From the NCBI GenBank assembly GCA_016584305.1, contig JACEEZ010003598.1:620886-684885 (forward strand): a DNA stretch of 64,000 nt, in the 5' to 3' direction. The translations under genes were made by a program, and so were the position numbers. Of the stretch, positions 1-10,686 are shown piece after piece (position 1 is the first letter of the stretch; the number at the start of each line of letters is the position of its first letter). The DNA is from Chionoecetes opilio (taxonomy: Eukaryota > Arthropoda > Malacostraca > Decapoda > Majidae). Below the pieces are notes generated by a model. That model was given only the letters and a program-made list of their open reading frames with translations, was not told where the DNA came from and ran no database searches.

Positions 1-960
1 AACACCAGCTCTGATAGATCCTAAAATTCGAAGAAATTAGAAGAGGGCGGAGAGGCGAGGTGTCGGCTGAGAGGCGAGAAGGAACAGAAGCGAGGATTGT
101 ATTATGGCCTTTTGGGCTCAGCTGGAGGGAGGACATGAATGCCGCCGGAGGAGCCTCCCCGGGGACTATGAGTTTTCCTGAAGAAGAGTCTGAGCAAGAG
201 GACCCAGACAGCCTCAGCTGGACTGCGAGCACTGCGCGTTGGGTCTCAGACTGCTAAAGTGTTTCCCTCACAAATACAAGACAAACAAAAACATTATTCA
301 TTGCGTTGATTAAACAGAAGATGAGACGAAACGAGAACATAATAGGGCGCTTAACGCCAAACTGAGAAGAATAATGAAGAACGCTGCCCAGGGGCCGGGA
401 ATCCTGAGGACCACGTCGGAGATTGTCAAAAAATTGAAGATCGATTTCCTGGACTCAGTGCGAGCATTGTATATTTGTCGCGTATTGTGGGCAATGTTCC
501 CGTCAGTTAGGTTGACCGAAGAAAAACAACCACTAAAGATTATAAATGACGAAGAGAAGAAAGATGCACCAGCTGAGGACGAGCGTGTAGCGGCGCTTAA
601 AACGCCGACTGGCCAAGGCGCAGAGCGAGCGGCAAACACCGACCCGCCACGGCAACATACTCACCACCAGCAAATCAGGTTCACGTTTGATCCAGACCTG
701 CCGCGGCCTATTAAGAATCGGGAACATTACTTTCAAGATTACTTTAAGAGTGATTGGGCGTAATAGACCAGAGTGAGCGACGCCTCCAGAGCTGAATGAC
801 GACACGGAGGTCTTCACTGCGGACCTGCAGGCGAAGGCTGCCCGACGCGGCTGCACAAGGCCTGAACACGCGCGGCAAGTATATGTGGGGTCCGCGGCGA
901 TAGACTTCATAGAAAACAACAACAACACTTTTCGAGTTAGATGATCAAGAGCAAACCCTT
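1..960 (+). pseudogene. CEHC-module gene, copy 0 (broken)
   Basis: This is a frameshifted paralogue of the Cys-rich ORF at 29,067-29,831, and the alignment starts near 28,967 of that copy. The TAG that ends the upstream ORF is also visible here (about position 29). A CEHC module can be followed at about 226-245, but it is shifted after the second Cys pair. The second module is read at about 455-500 with its Cys pairs intact. The longest open piece (374-763) ends in the same C-terminal domain as the clean copy, including FTFDPDLPRPIKNREHYFQD. Many single-base insertions and deletions break the frame. They may be real decay or sequencing error. The function is not recognised. Confidence 0.7.
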
Positions 961-1235
961 GTCAAAAATACTTACTTGTTAGAACACGTCATGATGAATG
1001 TTGCCCCTGTGGTTGCGGCGAAATCATGCAACCATTGCACTGAACTATGCGGACACGCGCCCAGATGAACTTAACAAGCAGATGTCCTAATTTACTAGTA
1101 GCGTCGGGTCTTACTGCACTCATTTGTGTCCCGGTTCATTACTTAAGTTAATTTCCACAAATTGCTTTTGTTCTAATAACTGAGGCAAACTATTTACCGT
1201 AAGTCACCGTCTCTGAAGAGTGTTTCGCATTTCCA
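961..1235. other. 3' flank of CEHC copy 0
   Basis: Non-coding sequence that aligns with 29,920-30,205 and 51,190-51,490. It lies between the CEHC reading frame and the 53-bp minisatellite in every copy of the unit. I see no gene in it. Confidence 0.6.
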
Positions 1236-1735
1236 GTAGTTTATTATTATACACTGATCTAGCTATCAACCTGTATGACCCTATTACTGCAACACTATAT
1301 TATACACTGATCCTATCTATCCAACCTGTATACCCTATTAGTGCAACAGACCATATTATACACGATCTATCTATCACCTGTATGACCTATTACACAACAA
1401 CTATATATACACTGATCTATCTATCAACCTGTATGAACCTATTACTGCACACCATATTATACCACTTGATCTACTACCAACCTGTATGACCCTATTACTG
1501 CACACTATATTATACACTGATCTATCTACCAACTCTGTAGGACCCTATTACTGCACACACTATATTATACACTGACCTATCTATCAACCTTCATGACCCT
1601 ATTACTGCAAAACACCATATTTCACTGATCTAATCTACCAACCTGTATGAACCCTATTCTGCACACCATATTATACACTGATCTATCTATCAACCTGTAT
1701 TACCCTATTACTGCAACACTATATTGCACACTTAT
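1236..1735. repeat. 53-bp minisatellite, copy 0
   Basis: About nine imperfect copies of the 53-bp unit that is cleanly seen at 30,205-31,376 (key words CTGATCTATCTATCAACC and TATGACCCTATTACTGC). Many single-base indels. An apparent ORF at 1,220-1,489 is a by-product of the repeat. Confidence 0.85.
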
Positions 1736-2060
1736 CACCATTATCTACACTTACACACATTTAGAGACTGTGTTTTTCTAACCATTCATACGTCCCTCGT
1801 AAGTATTTCTCCCTTGATTCATCCGTTCACCTTTACAACAAAGATAATTTCTACAACATACGAGAAATGTTCTCGTAAGTAAGTCGTTCAACAGAAGCAT
1901 AGACAGATAGAGGGTAAGTGGTATCAATTACGTATGATATTATATTATTTCTACTGTACAGGTTGAAAAATGTCAAGGGTAAGATTTTTCTCTTAGTTTC
2001 CGTTGAATAGCCAACATTTTCTACTTCCAGGAAAAAATGGAGGACGTGTCTCAAGAGCTG
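1736..2060. other. Post-minisatellite spacer, copy 0
   Basis: Non-coding spacer also present after the minisatellite of copy 2 (51,985-52,300). Its last 100 bases reappear in inverted orientation at 31,395-31,500. No gene seen. Confidence 0.55.
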
Positions 2061-2093
2061 TGGTGGTGTGTATGTGTGTGTGTGGTGTGGTGT

Positions 2094-2132
<39 letters not shown>

Positions 2133-2167
2133 TGTGTGTAGTGTGGGTGTGTGTGTGTGGTGTGTGT
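2061..2167. repeat. (TG)n microsatellite
   Basis: Interrupted TG/GGTG tract that closes the tandem unit. In other copies the RTC element starts directly after it. Here the 7.1-kb TIR element intervenes. Confidence 0.9.
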
Positions 2168-2204
2168 TTTTTTCGTGTGTGATTGAATTGAATTGCAATT
2201 GAAT

Positions 2205-2380
2205 GGACCCTGACCCATACTACGGTCACGTTTTTTTCATCGGTGCTTGTGGGATAGGCGGGGTCGCCGCTGGTTGACTAATGCAGGAAAACTACGGCGA
2301 TGGAAGAATTTTGAGCTATTTTGCGGCGAAATTGATATTGCAGTGCTATATTACTGTGCTCTTTGTGTGCCAGTGTTTTT
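2205..2380 (+). repeat. Left terminal inverted repeat
   Basis: It matches the reverse complement of 9,148-9,319 with small indels. Shared words include AAACTACGGCGATGGAAGAA and GCGGGGTCGCCGC. Confidence 0.8.
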
Positions 2381-2649
2381 ATAGATTGGTGTTGAGCACT
2401 TTATATATGATGATATTAATTGGTTCGAATTCTACATTGATTACAACTGAATTGAGAAATTGAAATTTGTCTTATGCCTTCACTATTAAATTAAAGTACG
2501 AATACTTCTCGCGTTGGAGATTACTGAAATGGGGATAAACTTAAGGTTATTAGGGGGATATGCCTGCCACCAGCTTCAGCTAGTAGTTCTCCCCCCTGGG
2601 GGGGGGGGGGGTTTCTCCCTGAGACACGTGAATATCATGAAATTATTGG
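2381..2649. other. Unassigned interior of the TIR element
   Basis: AT-rich sequence with no recognised gene. It holds a C6-TG-G14 tract (about 2,590-2,610), which is self-complementary and likely to be error-prone. Confidence 0.4.
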
Positions 2650-4040
2650 TAGTCGGGGGGATATCTAGTATTACACCGAGTGAGGCTGAAAACTCTTTTT
2701 GAAGTGTGGGAAGTATATCCTCACACGGAATCTCACCTGGGGTTTTACAATAACACAAGAAACTCTATTTGAAAACATCATCCTATTTATTCATCATGAA
2801 ATATTATTCTCTTGTTTGAGATCTTAGACACATATATAAAACTCTAATCTGACACGGGCAAGCTCTCCCAGAGCATACCTCCCTCACTGGATCATATTCT
2901 AGAACTAACCATCTACGTCCTGTATATCACTGAGCAACTAGTAGGTATCATGGAATATCGAATATAGAAAGAAAACGTGAGAGTAATGGGTTGGTGTAGT
3001 GTTCACTGTGATAGGTGACTTGGCTTCTTTTCGGCAGCCACTCGCCGGAGCCTTGAAAGGAGTGGGGAGACGACTCACTGGAGTGAAGGGAGTGAGAGAC
3101 TGGCGTTAATAACACTTATAAGGATGGGGCAGGTCTCCTATGCGTTAATGAAACTAAACAACTGTACCTATATATGAGCATATAGATAGATATATTATAA
3201 CAAGGAGGGGGGGGGGGAAATAGGAGCGAGTTACTGAGGTCTTACCTGGAGTGAAGGGAGTGAGAGACTGGCTCCCTCGCTGCAGGAAACAAACCGAGGT
3301 TGGGAGAAGCGGGAAAAATAGGAATGTTCGGATCCTTAGGACCGGCCTCTCCTGAAGGGATTATAAGACCTCGAATGACTCTAATTAGCTAACGAAACAA
3401 GTATGCATATAAATTGGCTGCCTATGATGCAGTTCTTTTACTTTGATATAGAAGAATTTAATATGTTTACTCTAATATCCAGGGAAAAGTGTTCTCCCTT
3501 TTCCTACAGCCTACGAACACGGTTTTCAGAGCGGCGAGGTATGGGAGTCGGAATAGAAATTTGGTCGACTTTCAATTTAGCGAATAACACGACTAACCTA
3601 CCCATTTATGAACGTGATCTTTCACTATTGTGTCTATTTTGAAGGACATTAAGAATCTAAGAGTGTTCCTTGATCTGATAGGAGGGTGAGGAAAGGAGGA
3701 AAGTTTTTGAATCTACCAGTTACCGATGATCGCGAAATAAATGTCCCACGCATTTTGACTCGTATCCGGAGTGTATGGGGGGAGGGAGTGGGGGGAGGGG
3801 GGAAGATAGAAGTGAGAGATAGAAAGAAAAAGATAGAAGGATAAATATTAGGCGAACAAAAGTTTGATTGACCTTAGTATAATAAAGATAACCTGTTTCC
3901 CCCAGATGCTGGGTCTAGGTGGCAACTTGCCCCAGAACAGTATATGGAGATTGAAACCTTTTATCCTTCTTACAGACATAACCCGGGAATTGTATGATAG
4001 GAATACCCATCCTATCTCTTCCGAATACCGGGCATTACAC
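2650..4040 (+). repeat. 1.4-kb direct repeat, left copy
   Basis: It aligns almost base for base with 6,113-7,510, an offset of about 3,469 bp. Inside are a G-run (about 3,205-3,218), several copies of GAGTGAAGGGAGTGAGAGAC, and a 79-codon ORF at 3,403-3,642. The matching ORF in the other copy (6,872-7,111) differs at one residue (Leu to Pro). I do not recognise that ORF, and its conservation may only reflect the young age of the duplication. Confidence 0.9.
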
Positions 4041-4870
4041 ACGTCTATTCTCCGGGAAAATTAAATTCTTCAATATCAAATTAACTACTCACGGATCTCC
4101 CGTTTCCTTTCTAAAGCTGTGTCAAGAGGAGATGGGTGTATGGGGCGAATTTAGAATGAATTTAATAGAGATTCTTCTACTCTTTGAAACGGGTGTCTGA
4201 ATGTGTTTAGATTACACGAATATTCAATGAAAGGAAATATCCCAATCAACCTCTGACCTGGGTAGTAACGTGGTCGTCAAATCCTGACTCAGTACCCGTA
4301 TTCTCGTCGTCAGGTTCGTCCCAGGGGCGCACACCGGCTACCCTCTGGTTAGATAACGAGAGCTTGATGAGTCCTGAAATATCCGCCACACCGCAAGCTG
4401 GTTGACTGTAAAGTTGAGAAGCAGTACTGCTATCTCGAATTAAAATACTCCTCTCACCGAACCAGGCTGAGCCCGTGAAAATAGACACTCCGAATTCTAG
4501 AAATGAGAAATCTCCTAGACCAAATTGTTTCAGCTAGTACGACACACACTCAATTCCTTGACTCAGTAATCTACATTTAACACTATTCGCTTAATCTTCA
4601 CATGAATACCCCACAAGTCGGGTTGACTGTAACTTGAATTAAATACCTTGAAGACTCACCGAACCAGACTGAGTCCGTTAATGAAATTCAATGAGAGACT
4701 GGTATCCCAATCAACCTCCTACCTGGGTATACAACTACCCGAAAACAGAGTAGATATTTTCCTTTCAAGTTCATAAAATAAATTATCAATGTTCATGTTC
4801 AAAATAATTCTTCCTTGATTTTCTAACATTTAACCAATGCTTAACTAACACTGCACTGAACACTCCTCGA
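4041..4870. other. TIR element interior with imperfect ~80-bp repeats
   Basis: The stretch 4,390-4,480 resembles 4,610-4,685 (shared GGTTGACTGTAA and CACCGAACCAG), and CCCAATCAACCTC..ACCTGGGTA occurs near 4,235 and 4,708. No coding signal stands out. Confidence 0.5.
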
Positions 4871-5296
4871 TTAGTCTTCTAGGAGGTCTCCGTAGGTCGG
4901 GTTTTGAAGCTAGAGAGTGCGGAAGCAGATGTCGTCGAGCTCCTTGCTATCGACGCAGCAAATGTCGCTGGCGTCCTCGGCCAGACGGTGGATGGATAGT
5001 ATGGCGCTGTATGGCTCGACCATCGGGTCGGCTACCTTAGACGATGGGACAACCGAGAAGGTAACCATTTTCTTGTCTGGGAACTCCTCTAGGATCTTGG
5101 AAACCAAGAGTGTGTCCCTGCCTGAGCCTGTGTCGCCCTTCTTGGAGGTGGCGTCCACGATGTCGCTCACAGCGGCGATGATGTACATGTTCTTAGCGCT
5201 GGGGTTATTAGCGTAACTCATGACGACGTCAGTGGGTAGGCTGAGAGAGATCCAGGACTTCCCTCCCGACGCGGCTTCACGCCCTCTCTTTGCCAT
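4871..5296 (-). pseudogene. Beta-tubulin fragment (captured pseudogene)
   Basis: The minus-strand frame from the ATG at 5,296 is open for 128 codons to a TAG at 4,910-4,912. About 75 residues before the stop resemble the beta-tubulin nucleotide-binding region that follows the glycine loop: TGSG, then [41 protein letters not shown] and DDICFRTL. The canonical GGGTGSG loop reads [10 protein letters not shown], so it is altered. Tubulin-like sequence continues in the same frame past the stop as LQNPTYGDL, down to a TAA at 4,871. The TAG therefore replaces the conserved Lys after RTL. Weak likeness (NN, AK, VSDIVDA) extends upstream of the loop, with a deletion. Total length is far below the ~445 residues of a tubulin. 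No introns are visible. I infer a processed or captured fragment inside the TIR element, not a working tubulin. Confidence 0.8.
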
Positions 5297-5575
5297 GGTG
5301 GTGGTTGCGAGGCGTGTGGGTGGCGTGGCGGCTAGACGCGGCGGCTGTAGCGGCTAGGAACGGCGGCTACGGCGGCTGGCTGTGAAGGGCGGCGTAGCTG
5401 AGGCGAGCGTGGCGACTAGGCGCGCGCCATGTGGCCCGGCTGAGGTGGCTGCGGCGGCGGCTGGCTGTGGCGGCGACGCGCGGCTGGCTGCGGCGGCGGC
5501 TGGCTGTGGCGGCGACGGCTGTGGCGGCGACGGCTGTGGCGGCGACGGCTGTGGCGGCTCGCTTCTTACAGCTCA
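5297..5575. repeat. GC-rich GGCGGC/GGCTGT tandem tract
   Basis: Imperfect tandem repeats of a 15-bp unit (GGCGGCGACGGCTGT, three clean copies at about 5,504-5,552) embedded in CG-rich sequence, directly upstream of the tubulin fragment on its strand. ORFs on both strands here are low-complexity Ala/Gly/Arg by-products. Confidence 0.8.
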
Positions 5576-5610
5576 CTGCCACATGGTTATGGTTCATGTG
5601 TGTAGGGTGT

Positions 5611-5966
5611 TTGGTTTATAGGGGGAAAGCTCTAATGAACCTACTATAATGATCGATTACTGTATGAAAATTTACCGAAATTTGACTTTATCTAGCTATT
5701 TTCCCAGGTGAGATTCTGTTGCTGTTATTTGTAGGAAATAACATTCCACCGCTTTAGTCACCAGTGTGATGCCAGGGTTTTTGTGTTGTGGTGCTTGGTT
5801 TATAGGGGGAAAGCTCTAATGAACATACTATAATGATCGATTACTGTATGAAAATTTATCGAAATTTTACTTTATCCTGCTATTTTCCCAAGTGAGATTC
5901 CGGTGCTGTTATTTGATAGGAAATAATATTACACCGCTTTAGTCACCAGTGTGATGCCAGGGTTTT
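5611..5966 (+). repeat. 184-bp tandem duplication
   Basis: The block 5,611-5,781 repeats at 5,795-5,966 (shared TTGGTTTATAGGGGGAAAGC through GTGATGCCAGGG). A third partial copy lies at 6,054-6,094. No coding frame. Confidence 0.9.
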
Positions 5967-6112
5967 CATATGTTTTTGAAAAACTTTAAAACTTATTGTA
6001 TCTTATGACCGATACTAAAAAAATCCCACCGCAAAACTACAGGAGTTGGCTATTTTTCCAAGTGAGATTCCGGTGCTGTTATTTGATAGGAAATTATATC
6101 TTGGTTGAAACT

Positions 6113-7510
6113 GTAGTCGGGATGGATACTTAGTGTTACACCGAGTGAGGCTGAAAACTCTTTTGGAAGTGTGGGGAAGTATTATCCTAACACGGAATAA
6201 TCACCTGGGGTTTTACAAATGACACAAGAAACTCTATTTGAAACATCATCCTATTTATTCATCATGAAATATTATGTCTCTTGTTTGAGATCTTAGACAC
6301 ATATATACACTCTAATCTGACACGGGCAAGCTCTCCAGAGCATAACCTCCCTCACTGGATCATATTCTTAGAACTACCATCTACGTCCGTATCAACTGAG
6401 CACTATAGGTATACATGGAATATCTATATAGGAAAGAAAAACGTGAGAGTAATGGGTTGGTGTAGTGTTCACTGTGATAGGTGACTTGGCTTCTTTTTCG
6501 GCAGCCACTCGCTGGAGCCTTGAAAGGAGTGGGGAGACGACTCACTGGAGTGAAGGGAGTGAGAGACTGGATTTAATAACACTTATAAGTATGGGGCAGG
6601 TCTCCTATGCGTTAATGAAACTAAACAACTGTACCTATATATGAGCATATAGATAGATATATTATAACAAGGAGGGGGGGGGGGGGAAATAGGAGCGAGT
6701 TACTGAGGTCTTACCTGGAGTGAAGGGAGTGAGAGACTGGCTCCCTCGCTGCAGGAACAACACCGAGGTTGGGAGAAGCGGGAAAAATAGGAATGTTCGG
6801 ATCCTTAGGACCGGCCTCTCCTGAAGGGATTATAAGACCTCGAATGACTCTAATTAGCTAACGAAACAAGTATGCATATAAATTGGCTGCCTATGATGCA
6901 GTTCTTTTACTTTGATATAGAAGAATTTAATATGTTTACTCTAATATCCAGGGAAAAGTGTTCTCCCTTTTCCTACAGCCTACGAACACGGTTTTCAGAG
7001 CGGCGAGGTATGGGAGTCGGAATAGAAATTTGGTCGACTTTCAATTTAGCGAATAACACGACTAACCCACCCATTTATGAACGTGATCTTTCACTATTGT
7101 GTCTATTTTGAAGGACATTAAGAATCTAAGAGTGTTCCTTGATCTGATAGGAGGGTGAGGAAAGGAGGAAAGTTTTTGAATCTACCAGTTACCGATGATC
7201 GCGAAATAAATGTCCCACGCATTTTGACTCGTATCCGGAGTGTATGGGGGGAGGGAGTGGGGGGAGGGGGGGAAGATAGAAGTGTGAGATAGAAAGAAAA
7301 AGATAGAAGGATAAATATTAGGCGAACAAAAGTTTGATTGACCTTAGTATAATAAAGATAACCTGTTCCCCCCAGATGCTGGGTCTAGGTGGCAACTTAC
7401 CCCAGAACAGTATATGGAGATTGAAACCTTTTATCCTTCTTACAGACATAACCCGGGAATTGTATGATAGGAATTCCCATCCTATCTCTTCCGAATACCG
7501 GGCATTACAC
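6113..7510 (+). repeat. 1.4-kb direct repeat, right copy
   Basis: Second copy of the block at 2,650-4,040. After it the two copies diverge abruptly: the left runs into the 4,041-4,870 stretch and the right into the nested inverted repeat. Confidence 0.9.
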
Positions 7511-8153
7511 TCTGTTCTCGCTGACAACACTATAGAGAAGACCTGAGGTAATGGCTGATGTGCAGAGGCTTCTAAACCAAGAAAACAGAGTCATAACAGA
7601 GCCTCGTCAAAAGGTAAGCAACTGGTAGGTACGTAATGTGTCCCTACCACTAGCTTACTTCTTAATGAGACTCTGCTGTGACTGTTTTCCTGGTTTAGAA
7701 GCCTTCGCACATCAACCATCACCTCAGGTCTTCTCTATGTTGTCAGCGAGCACGGAAATATAGCACCTGGAATATCAATTTCGCCCAAAACAAATCTAAT
7801 TTTTTTCATCGTCGTAGTCTTCTCTTTGTAGGCTGTACATATTCATGGTTATGATAGTATTAAAATGCCTTATTAATTGAGTTCCTTTTGTTGTCTTTTC
7901 ATAATAAGTAGTGCTACATCATGGTTTAAGTGTTACTTGACGAGCCAATGAATACTCTTGAGTCTATACCAACATCACCAACCTTTGCTTTGATTTATCT
8001 TATTACTCCATCCATAAACAAGTTGCATAACCACCGTGACATTACCCATCCTTGCCTCATGGTACCTGCTGCATGGTACTGTCGTCTACCGATATTTTTG
8101 TCCCTGCAAAAATCGGGAAAACTCGCCGACAGTAATGGTTAGGTTGGTATCCG

Positions 8154-8222
8154 GTCATTTCGCCCACATGCCATTTCGCCACACCATTGAGTCATTTCGC
8201 CCACAGGTCATTTCGCCCACAC
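8154..8222 (+). repeat. ATTTCGCCCAC short repeat cluster, left
   Basis: Four copies of a CATTTCGCCCACA-type word separated by 5-20 bp. A second cluster in the same orientation lies at 8,531-8,622, where some copies read CAATTCGCCCAC. The two clusters bracket the TTAGG-like tract. Confidence 0.85.
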
Positions 8223-8238
8223 TATGGAGTCTATAGGA

Positions 8239-8520
8239 GCTAATAGGTTAGGTTATATGTGTTTAGTGTGTCAAGAACCCCCAACCCCCCGCTAGGATAT
8301 TAGGTTAGATTTGTTTAGGTTAGGTTAGGGTAGGTTAGATTTGGGTAGTTTAGGTTAGATTTGGTTAGGTTAGGTTAGATTAGATTTGGTTAGGTTAGGA
8401 TAGGTTAGATTTGGTTAGGTTAGGTTAGCTTAGGTTAGATTTGGTTAGGTTAGCATATCGGTGGGTCAAGCCCCCTGCTAGGGTAGGTTAATTTTGGTTA
8501 GGTTAGGTTTATTTTGGTTA
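8239..8520 (+). repeat. Degenerate TTAGG / TTAGATTTGG tract
   Basis: Repeats of TTAGG (GGTTAGGTTAGG words) mixed with TTAGATTTGG. TTAGG is the common arthropod telomere unit. Here it is internal, impure and inside a transposable element, so it is an interstitial sequence and not a chromosome end. Confidence 0.75.
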
Positions 8521-8530
8521 GGCAATTTTC

Positions 8531-8622
8531 GTCATTTCGCCCACAAGACATTTCGTCCACATGTAAGTCAATTCGCCCACATATAAGAGTCAATTCGCCC
8601 ACTCTAAAGTCAATTCGCCCAC
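8531..8622 (+). repeat. TTCGCCCAC short repeat cluster, right
   Basis: Five copies of a TTCGCCCAC-containing word, matching the cluster at 8,154-8,222. Confidence 0.85.
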
Positions 8623-9147
8623 ACGATCCATGTCACGGAGTCATGTAATTATATCTTCCTCTGGCAGAAATGGAATAAAAGCAAAGGTTGGTGATGTTGG
8701 TATAGACTCAAGAGTATTCATTGGCTCGTCAAGTAACACTTAAATCATGATGTAGCACTACTTATTATGAGGAAAGACAACAAAAGGAACTCAATTAATA
8801 AGGTATTTTAATACTATCATAACCATGAATATGTACAGCCTACAAAGAGAAGATTACGACGATGAAAAAAAATTAAGTTGTTTTGGGCGAAATTGATATT
8901 CCAGGTGCTATATTTCCGTGCTCGCTGACAACATAGAGAAGACCTGAGGTGATGGTTGATGTGCGATGGCTTCTAAACCGGGAAAAAGTCACAGCAGAGT
9001 CTCATTAAGAAGTAAGCAAGTGGTAGAGACACATTACGTACCTACCAGTTGCTTACCTTTTGACGAGGCTCTGTTATGACTCTGTTTTCTTGGTTTAGAA
9101 GCCTCTGCACATCAGCCATTACCTCAGGTCTTCTCTATAGTGATGTC

Positions 9148-9319
9148 AGCGAGAACAGAGCACAGTAATATAGCACCTGGAATATCAATTTCGCGCAAAA
9201 TAGCTCTAAATTCTTCCATCGCCGTAGTTTTCCCTTCGTAGGTCCATCCGCGGCGACCCCGCCTTATCCCCACAATGCACCGATGTAAACAAACCGTGAC
9301 GTAGTTATGTCTGGGGCCC
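9148..9319 (-). repeat. Right terminal inverted repeat
   Basis: Reverse complement of 2,205-2,380. It ends GGGGCCC, directly followed by ATTGAATAAGG of the interrupted RTC element. Confidence 0.8.
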
Positions 9320-9935
9320 ATTGAATAAGGTTTATTACTCAGACTTCAACAGAAGTATGGAGCACAGCTCCTTAATTGCCAACAAGTCATTATCCATATC
9401 AAACAACATAATACATCTTACAGATACATAACAGCATATTTTCATCTGAACATTTTAAATATTACATCCAGGAAATATACTATCCTATTTAATGTGTTAA
9501 CATTATTACTCTGCATTAATGTAATAAATTTTTCTCTGCTTGGTCTAGTCCAGAAATACTCTGGGATATAGTCATGCCTGAGCTGACTTATTGCCTGATT
9601 ATTACACTCTAAGACAACATGGTATTCATCCCCTAGATCTGCACCATCACATTTATCACAAAGGCTTTCCTCTCTGGGCACATTTTGGTATCTTCCTGCT
9701 GTTACTGGCAGTCTATTATTGTTTGTCCTAAGTTTAGCATAAACAATTCGTGATTTGGTCTTCAATTTAGTTAAATACTCCTCTCTGCCAAATATACACT
9801 TAAAAGATACATAGTTACTACAAACAGACTTTGTCATAAGATTTCTATACCAAAGAGTAATCCATTGATCTTTAAGCCTTTGTTCCACAGTTCTTGCCAA
9901 CCCTACTGGGATAGTCACTTCCTGGTTCCTGGTGT
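9320..9935 (-). mobile_element. RTC: 5'-truncated non-LTR retroelement tail, copy 1a
   Basis: On the minus strand an open frame (9,918-9,442, 158 codons) is followed by a short 3' UTR and a tail of ATTCA units. The protein piece has RTNNNRLPVTAGR, then CDKC, H and C spaced as in the zinc-binding C-terminus found after the RT domain of several non-LTR elements (CDKC..DLGDEYHVVLEC). The RT domain itself is missing, so this is a 5'-truncated copy. The clade is not certain. Near-identical copies at 32,300-32,905 and 52,395-53,005 end at the same truncation point next to (TG)n. Confidence 0.7.
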
Positions 9936-9940
9936 GACTG

Positions 9941-10131
<191 letters not shown>

Positions 10132-10132
10132 G

Positions 10133-10533
10133 AATTGAATTGAATTGAATTGAATAAGGTTTATTACTCAGACTTCAACAGAAGTATGGAGCACAGCTCC
10201 TTAATTGCCAACAAGTCATTATCCATATCAAACAACATAATACATCTTACAGATACATAACAGCATATTTTCATCTGAACATTTTAAATATTACATCCAG
10301 GAAATATACTATCCTATTTAATGTGTTAACATTATTACTCTGCATTAATGTAATAAATTTTTCTCTGCTTGGTCTAGTCCAGAAATACTCTGGGATATAG
10401 TCATGCCTGAGCTGACTTATTGCCTGATTATTACACTCTAAGACAACATGGTATTCATCCCCTAGATCTGCACCATCACATTTATCACAAAGGCTTTCCT
10501 CTCAGGGCACATTTTTGTATCTTCCTGCTGTTA
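10133..10533 (-). mobile_element. RTC copy 1b, interrupted (3' part)
   Basis: A second RTC copy that begins with four GAATT units. It is cut at TGTTA (10,529-10,533) by the CR1-like element. Its continuation lies at 24,606-24,905, giving a TGTTA target duplication. Confidence 0.8.
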
Positions 10534-10686
10534 GTCAGTTCGTCTGTCGCCACCGTCTAGTCAACACGCACCCTCTCTGGCTCCTACTCCTGGATTACCA
10601 TTGCTGACAAACAAAATAACACCAAACCTCTAAGATAATCCTGCGCCAGGTGTTAACATTGTGACAGTGCTGTAAGAACAACGTAG

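Larger units (their letters stand above)
7511..9165. repeat. Nested inverted repeat (foldback-like)
   Basis: Two long arms, about 7,511-7,995 and 8,660-9,165, are reverse complements. Each arm is itself a hairpin of about 110-bp half-arms, for example 7,513-7,620 against 7,640-7,757 (TCGCTGACAACA..TAGAGAAGACCTGAGGT). Directly inside, 7,760-7,835 and 8,850-8,930 are copies of the inner part of the terminal inverted repeats. This looks like a related, smaller element nested in the 7.1-kb one. No ORF of note. Confidence 0.8.
2205..9319. mobile_element. 7.1-kb TIR DNA element, no transposase seen
   Basis: The sequence 2,205-2,380 returns in inverted orientation at about 9,148-9,319, giving terminal inverted repeats of about 170 bp that begin GGRCCC. 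The bases directly outside are ATTGAAT on both sides (2,198-2,204 and 9,320-9,326), a possible 7-bp target duplication. The target is itself a GAATT tandem repeat, so its exact length is uncertain. The uninterrupted site is seen at 10,133-10,160 and 32,282-32,310. Inside are a 1.4-kb direct duplication, a beta-tubulin fragment, a GC-rich tandem tract, a 184-bp tandem repeat and a nested inverted repeat. No reading frame resembles a transposase, so the element looks non-autonomous. Long TIRs with gene capture would suit a Mutator-like or foldback type, but the superfamily is not established. Confidence 0.7.

Noticed and set aside
3403..3642. 79-codon ORF (also 6,872-7,111) as a gene
   Set aside because: No recognisable motif. 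Its conservation is explained by the recent 1.4-kb duplication.
4910..5296. Working beta-tubulin gene
   Set aside because: Only about a sixth of the protein is present, the GTP-binding loop is altered and an in-frame stop is present.
8239..8520. Chromosome end (telomere)
   Set aside because: The TTAGG words are impure, short and inside a transposable element with sequence on both sides.
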